From the NCBI RefSeq assembly GCF_006912135.1, contig NZ_VIRS01000004.1, forward strand, positions 1 to 64,000: a stretch of DNA of 64,000 nt, given 5' to 3'. The DNA comes from Cryptosporangium phraense (GTDB lineage: Bacteria > Actinomycetota > Actinomycetes > Mycobacteriales > Cryptosporangiaceae). Positions 18,617 to 28,590 of the stretch are shown here, piece after piece. Each line of letters opens with the position of its first letter. The stretch's first letter is position 1. Position numbers and translations under genes: made by a program. The notes under the pieces were generated by a model. That model did no database searches and was not told the origin of the DNA. It saw nothing but the letters and a program-made list of their open reading frames with translations.

Positions 18617-19594
18617 GTGACGGAATGGCGGTCGTACGTGCGTCCGGGCCTGCTCATGGTGGGCGCGTTGGGCATCCAGCTGGCGTTCATCCTGTCGTAC
18701 GTCGGCGCCTGGCACGCCCCGGAGGCCGACGGGTTACCGGTCGCGACCGTGTCGTCGGCCGCCGTCGAGGACTTCCAGGCCCAGGTCGACGCGAAGAGCG
18801 ACGCGGTCGCCGCCCACGCGTACTCCCGCCGCGCCGACGCGATCGCCGCACTGAACGACCAGGACGTCTACGCGGTGCTGCTCTCCGGCCGGGACGGGCT
18901 CGAACTGCACCTCGCCTCGGCGAGCAACGGCGCGGCCGCGGAGGCGCTCACCCAGGTCTACGGCCGGGTCTCGACCGTAACCGGCACCGCGGTCAGCGTG
19001 TACGACGACCGCCCGCTGCCGGCCACCGACAACCGCGGGATCTCGCCGTTCTACCTGGTCGTCGGCTGGGTCGTCGGCGGGTACCTGGTGTCGACGCTGC
19101 TCTCGTTCATCGCCGGCGCGCATCCGGCCGCGCAGCGGGGCCGGATCCGGGTGCTGGCGCTGCTGCTCTACGCGGTGGCGTCGGGCGTCGGCGGCGCGGT
19201 GGTCGTCGGGCCGGTGCTCGGGATCTGGCACTCCAACCTGGTGCCGCTGGCCACGCTCGGGATCGTCGTGGTGTTCGGCGCCTCGATCACCTCGGCCGCG
19301 CTGTCGGCGCTGCTCGGCGCGGTCGGGACCGGGCTGACGATCCTTCTGCTGGTCGTGCTGGGCAACCCGGGGTCGGGCGGCCCGTTCGCGCCGGAGATGC
19401 TGCCCGGGCCGTTCCGCGAGCTGCACACCTGGCTGCTCACCGGCGCGGCCACCCAGGCGACCAGGGCCGTCGTCTACTTCTCCGGCCGCGGTCTGGCCGC
19501 CGACTACCTCGTGCTGTTGCTCTGGTGCGGGATCGGGACGCTGCTGTACCTGCTCGCGATCACCGTCCGCGGTCGTCGGCGTCCCACTACTTGA
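18617..19594 (+). CDS. ABC-2/YhgE-like membrane protein
   Basis: A 325-residue membrane protein: one N-terminal helix (about 9-31), an extracellular domain of ~110 residues, then about five to six helices from residue ~150 on. This layout and the sequence [21 protein letters not shown] resemble the YhgE/Pip and DUF3533 group, whose fold is that of ABC-2 permeases. No ATP-binding partner is adjacent, which is normal for that group. GTG start at 18617. The gene is divergent from mfd, with 175 bp between them holding a weak 6-bp hairpin and nothing else I can name. Function unknown; transport or cell-surface assembly is possible. Confidence 0.72.
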   Translation: MTEWRSYVRPGLLMVGALGIQLAFILSYVGAWHAPEADGLPVATVSSAAVEDFQAQVDAKSDAVAAHAYSRRADAIAALNDQDVYAVLLSGRDGLELHLASASNGAAAEALTQVYGRVSTVTGTAVSVYDDRPLPATDNRGISPFYLVVGWVVGGYLVSTLLSFIAGAHPAAQRGRIRVLALLLYAVASGVGGAVVVGPVLGIWHSNLVPLATLGIVVVFGASITSAALSALLGAVGTGLTILLLVVLGNPGSGGPFAPEMLPGPFRELHTWLLTGAATQATRAVVYFSGRGLAADYLVLLLWCGIGTLLYLLAITVRGRRRPTT

Positions 19595-19601
19595 TCGATG
19601 C

Positions 19602-19643
19602 GGGGTCGACCCCTCAAATCGTCGGATCCAGCCTCTAGGCTGG
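19602..19643. promoter_or_regulatory. Two palindromes upstream of ppc
   Basis: GGGGTCGACCCC at 19602-19613 and CCAGCCTCTAGGCTGG at 19628-19643 are perfect palindromes in the 106-bp gap between the YhgE-like gene and ppc. They may be regulator sites for ppc or part of a terminator for the upstream gene; the loops are too short for good RNA hairpins. Function not shown. Confidence 0.35.
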
Positions 19644-19700
19644 GTGAACACAGGACACCGCCGTCCTGCGCCAATCCCTCCAGAGAGCCGGGGAGCCGTC

Positions 19701-22493
19701 ATGTCCGAAGCCGAGGCCGTGCCGTCCGACCTGTGGGGTCTGGGCAGCGTGACGCCCGACGCGGCGAACGAGGCCGATCGGGTGCTGCGGGCCGACATCC
19801 GGCGCATCGGCAACCTGCTCGGCGAGACGCTCGTCCGCCAGGAGGGGCCCGACCTGCTGGAGCTGGTCGAGAAGGTCCGGGCCGCGGCCCGCACCGACGC
19901 GGCGGCCGCCGCCGACGCGCTGTCGGGCACCGACATCCCGACCGCGATCCGGCTGGTCCGTGCGTTCGCGACCTACTTCCACCTGGCCAACATCACCGAG
20001 CAGGCGCACCGCGGCCGTGATCTGCGCCGCCGCCGGGTGACGCAGGGCGGCTGGCTCGACGGCGCGGCCCGCCGCATCAAGGACCGCGGGCTCACCGCCG
20101 ACGAGATCGCGAACGGCGCCGAGCAGCTGGCGATCCGGCCGGTCTTCACCGCGCACCCCACCGAGGCGGCCCGCCGGTCGACGCTGGCCAAGCTTCGCCG
20201 CGTCGCCGACCTGCTCGACGCCGAGGCCACCGAGGCCGCGGTGTCCGGCCTGCCCGAGGGCACGGTCAGCGCCCAGACCAACCGCGAGCTCGCCGAGGTC
20301 GTCGACCTGCTCTGGCAGACCGACGAGCTGCGGCTGGAGAAGCCCGAGCCCACCGACGAGGCCCGCAACGCGATCTACTACCTGAACGACCTGCACGCCG
20401 ACGCGGCGCCCGCGGTGCTCACCAAGCTCGCCGACATCCTGGGCGACCTCGGCGCCGAGGTGCCCCCCACCGCCACCCCGCTGACGTTCGGCAGCTGGAT
20501 CGGCGGCGACCGCGACGGCAACCCGTTCGTGACGCCGCAGGTCACCCGGGACGTACTGAAGCTCCAGTACGAGTACGGCATCCGCGACACCGACGCCGAT
20601 CTGGCCGCGCTGGTCGAGGAGCTGTCGATCTCCGACCACGTGGTCGACGTCTCCCCCGCCCTGCTCGAGAGCGTCGATCAAGACCTCGCGAACCTCCCCG
20701 AGCTGGAGGGGCGGTACCGGCGGGTCAACGGCGCCGAGCCCTACCGGCTGAAGATCCGGCTCATGCGGGCCAAGCTGGCCAACACCCGCACCCGGCTGGC
20801 CCGGAACACCCCGCACCAGCCCGGGCGCGACTACCTGGGCACCACCGACCTGCTGGCCGATCTCGAGCTGATGCGCCGCTCGCTGCTCGAGCACCGGGGC
20901 GAGCTGATCGCGAACGGCCGGCTCACCCAGCTGATCCGCACGGTGGCCGCGTTCGGCCTGCACCTGGCCACGCTCGACGTCCGCGAGCACGCCGAAGCGC
21001 ACCACCAGGCGCTGGCGCAGTTCGTCGACCGGGTGGGCGAGCTGTACGAGCCGTACGCCAACCTGAGCCGCGAGGCCCGCACCGAGTACCTGGCCCGCGA
21101 GCTGGCCGGGCGCCGTCCGCTGGGCGGTCCGGATGCGCAGCTCGACGCGGCCGGCGCTAAGACGTTCGGCGTGTTCGGGGCGATCCGCGACATCCTCGAC
21201 CAGTTCGGCCCCGAGGTGATCGAGTCCTACATCATCTCGATGACCGAGGGCGTCGACGACGTGCTGGCCGCGGCCGTGCTGGCCCGCGAGGCCGGGCTGG
21301 TCGACGTCCCCGGCGGCACCGCCCGCATCGGGTTCGTGCCGCTGCTCGAGCAGGTCGCTGAGCTCAACGTCGCGGGCGAGATCCTCGACCGGCTGCTCTC
21401 GATCCCGGCCTACCGGGCGATCGTCACCTCGCGTGGCGACGTTCAGGAGGTCATGCTCGGGTACTCCGACTCGAACAAGGACGCCGGCATCACGTCCAGC
21501 CAGTGGCAGATCCACCGGGCCCAGCGGGCGCTGCGTGACGTCGCCCAGCGCCACGGCGTCCGCCTGCGGCTGTTCCACGGCCGCGGAGGGACCGTCGGCC
21601 GCGGCGGCGGCCCGACGCACGAGGCCATCCTGGCCCAGCCGTACGGCACGCTCGACGGCGCGATCAAGGTGACCGAGCAGGGCGAGGTCATCTCCGACAA
21701 GTACGCGGTGCCGTCGCTGGCCCGGGAGAACCTCGAGCTCACGGTGGCCGCCGTGCTGCAGGCGACGCTGCTGCACACGACGCCCCGGCAGCCACAGGAA
21801 GACCTCGATCGCTGGTCGGACCTGATGGACCGGGTCGCCGCACCGGCGCAGCAGGCCTACCGCGACCTGATCCACGACCCCGACCTGCCCCGCTACTTCT
21901 GGGCCTCGACGCCGGCCGAGCTGCTCGGCGCGCTGAACATCGGGTCGCGGCCGTCGAAGCGGCCCGACACCGGGTCGGGGCTGGCCGGGCTGCGGGCGAT
22001 CCCGTGGGTGTTCGGCTGGACGCAGTCCCGGCAGATCGTGCCGGGCTGGTACGGGGTGGGCACCGGGCTGGCCGCGGCCCGCGAGGCCGGGTTCGACGAC
22101 CTGCTGGCCGACGCCTACGAGCGCTGGCACTTCTTCCGGGCGTTCGTATCGAACGTCGAGATGACGCTGGTCAAGACCGACCTGTCGATCGCCCGCCGGT
22201 ACGTGGAGCGGCTGGTCGACCCGGGGCTGCGGCACATCTTCGACCTGATCGTCGCCGAGCACGAGCGCACGGTCGCGCAGATCCTGCAGGTCACCGGGGA
22301 AACCGCGCTGCTCGACGCGCAGCCGGTGCTGCAGCGGACGCTGGCCGTGCGCGACACGTACCTGCAGCCGTTGCACCACCTGCAGATCGAGCTGCTGGCC
22401 CGGTACCGGGCCAACGAGGAGGACCCGCAGCTCCAGCGGGCCCTCCTGCTCACGATCAACGGCGTAGCCGCCGGCATGCGCAACACCGGCTGA
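19701..22493 (+). CDS. ppc: Phosphoenolpyruvate carboxylase
   Basis: A 930-residue bacterial-type PEPC that carboxylates phosphoenolpyruvate to oxaloacetate, the anaplerotic supply for the TCA cycle. The catalytic His lies in [12 protein letters not shown] (about 150-161). The [11 protein letters not shown] motif is near 268, the active-site loop [17 protein letters not shown] near 628-645, and the protein ends in the invariant RNTG. Length is typical. The ATG at 19701 follows GGGGAG; an in-frame codon 57 bp upstream would add an atypical tail. A strong TTCG-loop terminator follows the stop codon. It is a single-gene unit. Confidence 0.98.
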   Translation: MSEAEAVPSDLWGLGSVTPDAANEADRVLRADIRRIGNLLGETLVRQEGPDLLELVEKVRAAARTDAAAAADALSGTDIPTAIRLVRAFATYFHLANITEQAHRGRDLRRRRVTQGGWLDGAARRIKDRGLTADEIANGAEQLAIRPVFTAHPTEAARRSTLAKLRRVADLLDAEATEAAVSGLPEGTVSAQTNRELAEVVDLLWQTDELRLEKPEPTDEARNAIYYLNDLHADAAPAVLTKLADILGDLGAEVPPTATPLTFGSWIGGDRDGNPFVTPQVTRDVLKLQYEYGIRDTDADLAALVEELSISDHVVDVSPALLESVDQDLANLPELEGRYRRVNGAEPYRLKIRLMRAKLANTRTRLARNTPHQPGRDYLGTTDLLADLELMRRSLLEHRGELIANGRLTQLIRTVAAFGLHLATLDVREHAEAHHQALAQFVDRVGELYEPYANLSREARTEYLARELAGRRPLGGPDAQLDAAGAKTFGVFGAIRDILDQFGPEVIESYIISMTEGVDDVLAAAVLAREAGLVDVPGGTARIGFVPLLEQVAELNVAGEILDRLLSIPAYRAIVTSRGDVQEVMLGYSDSNKDAGITSSQWQIHRAQRALRDVAQRHGVRLRLFHGRGGTVGRGGGPTHEAILAQPYGTLDGAIKVTEQGEVISDKYAVPSLARENLELTVAAVLQATLLHTTPRQPQEDLDRWSDLMDRVAAPAQQAYRDLIHDPDLPRYFWASTPAELLGALNIGSRPSKRPDTGSGLAGLRAIPWVFGWTQSRQIVPGWYGVGTGLAAAREAGFDDLLADAYERWHFFRAFVSNVEMTLVKTDLSIARRYVERLVDPGLRHIFDLIVAEHERTVAQILQVTGETALLDAQPVLQRTLAVRDTYLQPLHHLQIELLARYRANEEDPQLQRALLLTINGVAAGMRNTG

Positions 22494-22515
22494 AAACTCT
22501 GTGTTAACAGGCCTC

Positions 22516-22545
22516 CGCAGGCGATCGGTTCGCCGATCGCCTGCG
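22516..22545 (+). terminator. ppc terminator with TTCG tetraloop
   Basis: CGCAGGCGATCGG (22516-22528), loop TTCG, CCGATCGCCTGCG (22533-22545): a perfect 13-bp stem capped by a stable tetraloop 22 bp after the ppc stop codon. No U-run follows. Confidence 0.9.
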
Positions 22546-22616
22546 TAGGGTCGAATAACCCCCGTTCGGTCAGTGGCGATCGTGCGGTCCCCGTCCGGCC
22601 CGACGGAGGACAGCTC

Positions 22617-23471
22617 ATGAGATCGAGACAACTCGGTGCCGACGGCCCGAACGTCAGCGCGGTCGGGCTCGGCTGCCTGGCCCTGAGCTGGACCCAGGAC
22701 GACGACGTGTCGATCGCCGTGATCCGCTCGGCACTCGACCACGGCGTCACGTTCTTCGACACGGCCGACGTGTACGGCTCAGGGCACAACGAGGAGATCG
22801 TCGGGCGGGCGTTACGGCGGCACCGCTCCGAGGTGACGCTGGCCAGCAAGGTCGGGTTGCTGCCCGACCCGATGCGCACCGAGGGCTCCCCGCAGCACAT
22901 CGAGACCGCGATCGACGCCAGCCTCTACCGGCTCGGCGACGACGTCATCGACCTCTACTACCTGCACCGGGTCGACCCGCTGGTCCCGCTGGCGGAGACC
23001 TGGGGCGCGCTGGCCGACCTGGTCGAGAAGGGCAAGGTCCGGCACCTCGGCCTGTGCGAGGTCACGCCCGAGCAGGCGGCCGAGGCGCACGCGATCCACC
23101 CGGTCTCCGCGGTCCAGTCCGAGTTCTCGCTGTGGATGCGCGATCCGCTCGACAGCGGCGTGATCGACTGGTGCGCCCGCCACGGCGCCGCCTTCGTGCC
23201 GTACGCGCCGCTCGGCCGCGGGCCGCTGACCGGCGCGGTCACCGCGGCCGACACCGACGACGGCGCGCTGAGCGCGATCCGGCTGGTGGCCGCGCGGCAC
23301 CGCGCCACCCCGGCCCAGGTCGCGATCGCCTGGGCGCTGGCCCAGGGCGAGCACGTGATCCCGATCCCGGGCACCAAGCACCGCCGCTACCTGCAGGAGA
23401 ACGTCGGGGCGGCCCGGCTCGCGCTCGAGCCCGACGACCTACACGCGCTGGAACCCCTGCTCCACCGCTGA
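22617..23471 (+). CDS. Aldo/keto reductase
   Basis: A 284-residue NADPH-dependent oxidoreductase of the AKR superfamily. The catalytic residues are visible: Asp and Tyr in FFDTADVYGSG, Lys in VTLASKVG and His in LYYLHRVDP. The C-terminal cofactor site PIPGTKHRRYLQENVGA is also typical. Length is slightly short of the usual 300-340 because of a compact loop region. ATG at 22617 with GGAGG upstream. Its last 33 bp overlap the convergent chain-length-determinant gene. Substrate cannot be read from sequence; it marks the left border of the polysaccharide locus. Confidence 0.93.
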   Translation: MRSRQLGADGPNVSAVGLGCLALSWTQDDDVSIAVIRSALDHGVTFFDTADVYGSGHNEEIVGRALRRHRSEVTLASKVGLLPDPMRTEGSPQHIETAIDASLYRLGDDVIDLYYLHRVDPLVPLAETWGALADLVEKGKVRHLGLCEVTPEQAAEAHAIHPVSAVQSEFSLWMRDPLDSGVIDWCARHGAAFVPYAPLGRGPLTGAVTAADTDDGALSAIRLVAARHRATPAQVAIAWALAQGEHVIPIPGTKHRRYLQENVGAARLALEPDDLHALEPLLHR

Positions 23472-24005
23472 CCGGCGGAAGTACCCCAGGGCCAGCACCG
23501 CGAGGATCCCCAGGCAGAGCGCGCCGACTCCGCCGACCAGGTACAGCAGCGTCCGCGGCGGTCCGCTCGGCGCCACCGGCACCATCGCGGGCACGATCAG
23601 CTCGGCGACGACCTGGGGATCGTCGACGCTCTGGCGCACCCCGGCCCGGGCCAGCGCGTTGGCGACGTCGGCGCCGGCCTCGGCGTCCGGACCGCTCACC
23701 ACGACCCGGATGTTCACGGTGGCCGGCTGCTGGGCCACCGTGGTGCTCTTGGCGACCGCGGACGGACGCTCGCCCAGCACCGTGGCGACGTCGTCGAGCG
23801 TCGCCGGGGCGGACAGGTACGCCACGTACCGGCTGGTCGCAAGCGTCAGGTCGTCGGAGCCGACCTCGCCGGGGTCGCGCGGCGAGAGGCTGAGCACGGC
23901 CGTGCTCGTGTACATGTCGGGCTGCGCGCGCACGTAGCCGACGGTCGTCGCGGCCAGGCACAGGATCAGCGCGACGACCAGCGCGAACGGTGACCCCCGG
24001 TTCAT
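23439..24005 (-). CDS. Wzz/YveK-like polysaccharide chain-length determinant protein (short)
   Basis: A 188-residue protein with an N-terminal membrane helix (about 7-28), an extracytoplasmic domain (MYTSTAVLSLSPRD, ANALARAGVRQ) and a second helix near 155-177, then a short basic tail. This is the two-helix layout of Wzz-type polysaccharide co-polymerases that set polymer length. No tyrosine-kinase domain or tyrosine-rich tail is present. It overlaps the upstream propeller-like gene by ATGA. A second, divergent paralogue lies at 26830-27600; both share the YVAYxxxP motif in the periplasmic part. Which one acts on chain length is unknown. Confidence 0.75.
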   Translation of the reverse strand: MNRGSPFALVVALILCLAATTVGYVRAQPDMYTSTAVLSLSPRDPGEVGSDDLTLATSRYVAYLSAPATLDDVATVLGERPSAVAKSTTVAQQPATVNIRVVVSGPDAEAGADVANALARAGVRQSVDDPQVVAELIVPAMVPVAPSGPPRTLLYLVGGVGALCLGILAVLALGYFRRSAVEQGFQRV

Positions 24006-25156
24006 CGCGCGACCGCCCCCTCCAGAGGCCGCTCCACGGCGTCGGCCGGTGGCGCCTCCGGTGGGGAGGCCGGGCGCCGACGGCGGGCCGCCACCAGCCC
24101 GATGGCCGCCACCAGCAGCGCACTCACGCCGGCCCCGGCCAGCACCAGGGGCGGGAACACCGGCCCGAACACCGGGGCCGCGCCCGGCCGCCGGGTCACC
24201 GCCACCGACCCGAGCGGCGTCGGCACCTGTTCACCGGCCGTGAGCAGCGCCGACCCGTCGTCGGAGTAGGTGATCGCCTCGCCCTGCGGGGCGCGGCCGA
24301 GCGCGAGCCGCCGCGGAACGCCGTTACGCAGGGCCTGGACCACGTCCCCGTCGGGCGCGTCCCACTCCAGCGCCGCGCCGTGGGTCCGCACGACGAACCG
24401 GACGCCGTCCGGCGAGACCGCGCCGCCGGTGATCGCGAGCGCGGCGCCGGTGCGGCCGGGCAGCCACGGGCGGAGGTCGAGCGAGCCGGCCCGGCGCAGC
24501 GTCGTGACCGGCTGCAGCGGGGCGTCGGCCTCGTAGACCGGCGCGACCCCGGAGGTCGTCTTGCCGATCAGGACGATCTGCCCGGTCAGCGTCACCAGCA
24601 TCGCCTCGACGTCGTGGGTGCCGTCCGGGTAGCGCAGGTCGTACCGGCTGACCGCGTTGACGGTCGGGATCGGGTTCTGGCGGGTCACCGGGATGCCGGC
24701 CCGGGCCGAGTCGAGCGTCCGCCCCGGTACCCAGCGGTAGAGCGAGACGGCCAGGCGCGGGCTGGTGTTGCCGCCGATGTCGCCGAGCCAGAGCGCGCCG
24801 TCGGCGGCCACTCCGACGTCCTCGAGGTCGACGGCCTTCTCGCCGTACCCGCGCAGGGTGGCGGCGGGATCGTGCGCGGCGGGCAGCGTGAGGATCGTCT
24901 GCCGGATCGCCCGGCACTGCGCGTCGAGCTGCCAGACCGTGACCGGCGCGGTGTCGTTGACGACGAACAGCGCGCCGCGGCTGGCCGCCATCCCGCTGAT
25001 CTGGTCGAGCCGGGGATCGGTGACCGTGCAGCGCGTCGCGGGCCGGCCGTACGTCGTGTGCGTGTCGTCGGCGTGGGCCGGGGCCGGCAGCAGAGCCGGC
25101 AGGGCCATCAGCGAGGCGGCGACGAGCGACGTCAGGCGCCTTCCCGGAACGACCAT
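24002..25156 (-). CDS. Exported, C-terminally anchored propeller-like protein
   Basis: A 384-residue protein with a signal peptide (cleavage after PAHA, about residue 28), a large extracellular domain and a C-terminal helix (about 327-348) followed by an RRRR stop-transfer and a cytosolic proline-rich tail. The extracellular part contains blade-like repeats (GALFVVNDTAPVTVWQLD, DGALWLGDIGGNTSPR, AMLVTLTGQIVLIGK) that look like a beta-propeller. It is co-transcribed with the Wzz-like gene by an ATGA overlap. It may bind or sense the exported polysaccharide, but I recognise no enzyme motif. Confidence 0.65.
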   Translation of the reverse strand: MVVPGRRLTSLVAASLMALPALLPAPAHADDTHTTYGRPATRCTVTDPRLDQISGMAASRGALFVVNDTAPVTVWQLDAQCRAIRQTILTLPAAHDPAATLRGYGEKAVDLEDVGVAADGALWLGDIGGNTSPRLAVSLYRWVPGRTLDSARAGIPVTRQNPIPTVNAVSRYDLRYPDGTHDVEAMLVTLTGQIVLIGKTTSGVAPVYEADAPLQPVTTLRRAGSLDLRPWLPGRTGAALAITGGAVSPDGVRFVVRTHGAALEWDAPDGDVVQALRNGVPRRLALGRAPQGEAITYSDDGSALLTAGEQVPTPLGSVAVTRRPGAAPVFGPVFPPLVLAGAGVSALLVAAIGLVAARRRRPASPPEAPPADAVERPLEGAVAR

Positions 25157-25381
25157 CCGCGCGTTGCCTCCACGTGCCCGCGCCGGGCACGCCCGGCTAC
25201 CCCTGGTGCGCCGCCAGGCTACCGTCTTCAGCCGTTTAGTGTTGCCCCGTACCTAAAAACGTATTTATGCGTTTGACTGTCCGAGTAGTACCAGTTCGTC
25301 ACGTTTTGCGGCGGGGGGACGGATGATCGACCGGGGCGTCCGCAGGTCCAGCTGTGCCGAGGTGAAGCCGGGAGTCGGCAG

Positions 25382-26833
25382 ATGACCGCTGAGCAGGTCA
25401 CCGACACCCTCGTACTCTCCAGAATCGCGGAATCGCTCGATGCTCCATCGGTCGCCATCGCCGCCGACCGCCAAGACGCTCTGCGGCGGGCCGCGGTCGC
25501 GGCCTGCGACGCCGCCGCCGCCGTGGCCACCGCGCTGGTGCTGGGTTGGCTCGTCGACTCGCTGCCGCTGCGCGAGGCGCTGGCCGTGCCGGCCGCGTGG
25601 ACGCTCACGGCCTGGTCGATCGGCGCGTACCACCGCCGTCGACTGAAGATCCGGCTGTCCGACGTGCGGGCGCTGCTGCTCACGACCGTGGTCCTGTGGG
25701 CGCTGATCGGCGTCTGCTCGGCCGCGCTGCCGCTGACCGGCACGCGTCCGCTGATGCTGATCGCCGTCCCGGTGACCGCGCTCGGGGTCGGCGTCGGCCG
25801 GACCGCCCTGACCCGGCTGACGCCGGTCGGGAGCGCTCTCGCGGCCGCGCCGGTCGTCGTCTACGGCCCGCAGGAGGCGGTCGGCCGGTACTGCGCGGCG
25901 GTCAGCCGCGACCCGCGGGCACCGATCGTCGCGGCCGCCTGCGTGACCGACCGGGAGTGGGGATCGCTCCCGCCCGGCCTGCCGGCCATCGACGTGGACC
26001 CCGATCGAGCGGTCGACGCCGTCGTGGAGGCGGTCCGGTCGACCGGCGCCGACACCGTCGTGGTGGCCGGCGCCTGCGATCCGGACGCTCTGCGCCGGCT
26101 CTCCTGGCGGCTCGAGGAGCACGCGGTCGGCCTCGCCGTCACCCCGCTGTGGCCGGTCAGCCCCGATCGGGTGACCGTCCGGGCCTACGGGGACGCCACG
26201 CTGGTCGAGGTCGCACCGCCCCGGTACGACGGAGCCCGGCTGGCCGTGCGCTCGCTCGCCGACCGGCTGATCGCCGCGACCGCCCTGATCGCGCTCTCGC
26301 CGCTGATCCTGGGCCTGGCCGCGACCGTGAAGCTGACCAGCCCGGGGCCGGTCTTCTTCAGCCAGCTGCGCACCGGCCGGGGCGGCCGCCGCTTCCGGCT
26401 GCTCAAGTTCCGGACGATGGTCGCGGAGGCCGAGCAGCTCAAGGACGCGCTGGCGGACGCCAACCAGTACACCGCCGGGACGCTGTTCAAGGTGCGCGAC
26501 GACCCCCGGGTGACCCCGATCGGCACCGTGCTGCGGGCGCTCTCCCTGGACGAACTCCCGCAGCTGGTGAACGTCGTCCGGGGCGAGATGGCGCTGGTCG
26601 GGCCCCGGCCCACGGCGACACCGCCGGAGCAGATGCCGTCGGACTACCGGCGCCGGATGCTGGTGAAGCCCGGGCTGACCGGGCTGTGGCAGGTCAGCGG
26701 GCGGTCGAACCTGCCTTGGGAGGAAGCCGTCCGGCTCGACCTGCGCTACGTCGAGAACCGGTCGCTGGCGATGGACTTCGACATCGCCTGCCGGACGCTT
26801 CCGGCCGTGCTGTCCCGGGACGGGGCGTACTAG
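25382..26833 (+). CDS. Polyprenyl-phosphate phosphoglycosyl transferase starting the EPS repeat unit
   Basis: A 483-residue enzyme that moves a sugar-1-phosphate from a nucleotide sugar to undecaprenyl phosphate, the first step of polymer assembly. The N-terminal half has about four to five membrane helices and a CoA-binding-like domain. The C-terminal catalytic domain (289-483) is the bacterial sugar transferase type: SPLILGLAATVKLTSPGPVF, RRFRLLKFRTM, DELPQLVNVVRGEMALVGPR and KPGLTGLWQVSGRS. These are the marks of the WbaP/GumD/CpsE family. ATG at 25382 follows GGGAG. It shares a CTAG stop with the convergent Wzz-like gene. Sugar identity cannot be read. Confidence 0.92.
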   Translation: MTAEQVTDTLVLSRIAESLDAPSVAIAADRQDALRRAAVAACDAAAAVATALVLGWLVDSLPLREALAVPAAWTLTAWSIGAYHRRRLKIRLSDVRALLLTTVVLWALIGVCSAALPLTGTRPLMLIAVPVTALGVGVGRTALTRLTPVGSALAAAPVVVYGPQEAVGRYCAAVSRDPRAPIVAAACVTDREWGSLPPGLPAIDVDPDRAVDAVVEAVRSTGADTVVVAGACDPDALRRLSWRLEEHAVGLAVTPLWPVSPDRVTVRAYGDATLVEVAPPRYDGARLAVRSLADRLIAATALIALSPLILGLAATVKLTSPGPVFFSQLRTGRGGRRFRLLKFRTMVAEAEQLKDALADANQYTAGTLFKVRDDPRVTPIGTVLRALSLDELPQLVNVVRGEMALVGPRPTATPPEQMPSDYRRRMLVKPGLTGLWQVSGRSNLPWEEAVRLDLRYVENRSLAMDFDIACRTLPAVLSRDGAY

Positions 26834-27600
26834 CGGCTGCTCGGGGAGATCGACCGGGCGATGACCGCGGCCGGGTCGAACGGCACGGTCACCTCGTCGT
26901 CGAAGGGGTCGTCCAACGACGCCATCTCGACCGTGTCCTCGGGCGGGATCGGCCGGGGCAGTGCGGCCGTCGCCAGCAGGGTGCCCGGCATCGAGCCGGG
27001 CATCGGCCGGGGCCCCGCCACCGGCGCCGGAGCGGCCGGATACCGGCGACGGACGTACCAGCGCACCCCGGCCGCGGCCAGCAGCCCGACCACGATCGCC
27101 GCCACCGCGGCCCCGCCGAGCAGCGTCGCCTGGCTCGGCCCGGCCGGGCTGGTCGGCACCGTCGCCCTGGCCAGCATCCGCCCGGCCAGCACCGGGTCGG
27201 CCGACGCCCGCTCGATCACCAGCGCCGCGATCCGGTTGGCGGCCTGCGCCGCGGTCGCCGCAGCCGTCGAGGAGACCGTGATCGCGACGTTCGCGGTCGT
27301 CGCCGGCATCGTCACGCTCAGGCCGTTCTGCAGGTCGGTGGAGGGCACCCCGGCCGTCGCCGCGGCCTGGCGCACCACGTACGGCGACGCCGCGTACGCG
27401 ACGTAACGGGGCACCATCAGCGTCACCGACGTCGCACTGACCGGCCGCTCCCCCACCGGGACGAACGCGATGACCGCCTGGGCCGACCAGGCCACCGGCC
27501 TGGTCACCACGTGCGCGGCCGACCCGGCCAGCACGGCCAGGGCGGCGACCAGGAAGAACAGCCAGCCGCGCAGCAGGAGCGGCGGATGGGGGTGGGGCAC
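26830..27600 (-). CDS. Wzz-like protein with cytosolic proline-rich acidic tail
   Basis: A 256-residue protein. Helix one is at about 12-31, a periplasmic domain follows (VTLMVPRYVAYAASPYVV, ANRIAALVIERASADP) and helix two is near 160-180. Unlike its paralogue at 23439, it carries a ~75-residue cytosolic tail with prolines and an acidic segment (TVEMASLDDPFDDEVTVPFD) containing threonines and serines. Such tails can be kinase targets, though no tyrosine cluster is present. GTG start at 27600. The last 4 bp overlap the convergent transferase gene. Confidence 0.72.
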   Translation of the reverse strand: MPHPHPPLLLRGWLFFLVAALAVLAGSAAHVVTRPVAWSAQAVIAFVPVGERPVSATSVTLMVPRYVAYAASPYVVRQAAATAGVPSTDLQNGLSVTMPATTANVAITVSSTAAATAAQAANRIAALVIERASADPVLAGRMLARATVPTSPAGPSQATLLGGAAVAAIVVGLLAAAGVRWYVRRRYPAAPAPVAGPRPMPGSMPGTLLATAALPRPIPPEDTVEMASLDDPFDDEVTVPFDPAAVIARSISPSSR

Positions 27601-27690
27601 GTCAGCGGTCCTCTCGGTAATCGAGACTCGATGTCCCTTTTACGCCTTTTCAGTAGTTTGACTCATCTTTGTCATTTAGGCTGCCGACCC

Positions 27691-28590
27691 GTGGCACCGT
27701 TCCTCTCGTCCGGGACCGCTGGATCGGTCACAACGTCGGATCTCCCCGTGGCTGCGCTGGATGCGCTGGCCGGCCTGGGCGTCCGGCCGGAGTCGCTCGC
27801 GCCGGGCACGTTCGCCGGGCCGCAGCGCCCGCTCCGGCGCTTCCTCGGCGCCGGGCTCGTGCTGGAGGTGGCGACCGGCGAGTCCGGGCGGCTCCGCCTG
27901 GCCCGGGAGCTCTGGGGCCGCGGCTGGGCCCGCCAGGTCGGCGTCCCGACCGTTCCGGTGCTCGACGCCGGCGAGGACGGCAGCTGGCTGATCGCGGAGT
28001 GGTGGAAGCCGTCGCCACCATCCGGCGAGGACTTCCTCGACGAGGCGCTGACGGCCGCGCTCCGGATCGCCGGGTCGCCGCCGCCGGAGCCCGGTCCGCC
28101 GCAGGCGCTCTGGGTCTCCGACCGGCGGGCCGCTCCGATCCGGCTGGCCCGCGGGGTGATCGGCGGGGTTCCGACCCGGCCCTGGCTGGCCGCCCGGCGG
28201 GCCGCCGCCGCGCTGCCGACCGTGCCGGTCGCGCACGGCGACTTCTACCACCGCAACGCGCTCTGGTGCCCCGAGCGCGGCGGGCTGCACGTCGTCGACT
28301 GGGAGTACCTCGGGCCCGGGCCGCGCCACGGCGACCTGGTACGGCTCTGGACGCTGCTGCCCAGCCGGTCCGACCGGGACGCGCTGCTGACCCGGATCCT
28401 GGCGCTGGCGCCGGAGGCCGAGCACCGCGAGATCGGCGTGCTGGCGCTGTACCTGGCCCTCCGGCTGCTGGGCGAGAACGTCAAGGGGCCGCGCCGGGAC
28501 CGGCACCGCGCGGACATCGACCATGCCCGCGCGATCCAGCCCGAGGCCCGGGCCCTTCACAACGCGCTGAGCTGCAGCACCTCGCCGTAA
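27691..28590 (+). CDS. Aminoglycoside phosphotransferase-fold small-molecule kinase
   Basis: A protein of about 299 residues with the Brenner motif VAHGDFYHRNALW (catalytic Asp and metal-binding Asn) and the following VVDWEYLGPGPRHGDLVRL, equivalent to the DFG aspartate of the APH/choline kinase/fructosamine kinase fold. The N-lobe is short with no obvious glycine loop. GTG at 27691 is the most reasonable start; a GTG near 27748 is an alternative. Located inside the polysaccharide locus, it may phosphorylate a sugar or a choline-like decoration rather than an antibiotic. The last 34 bp overlap the convergent GT4 gene. Confidence 0.78.
   Translation: MAPFLSSGTAGSVTTSDLPVAALDALAGLGVRPESLAPGTFAGPQRPLRRFLGAGLVLEVATGESGRLRLARELWGRGWARQVGVPTVPVLDAGEDGSWLIAEWWKPSPPSGEDFLDEALTAALRIAGSPPPEPGPPQALWVSDRRAAPIRLARGVIGGVPTRPWLAARRAAAALPTVPVAHGDFYHRNALWCPERGGLHVVDWEYLGPGPRHGDLVRLWTLLPSRSDRDALLTRILALAPEAEHREIGVLALYLALRLLGENVKGPRRDRHRADIDHARAIQPEARALHNALSCSTSP

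Noticed and set aside
19635-22742. 1035-codon open frame antisense to ppc
   Set aside because: ppc has all catalytic motifs on the plus strand; the antisense frame has none.
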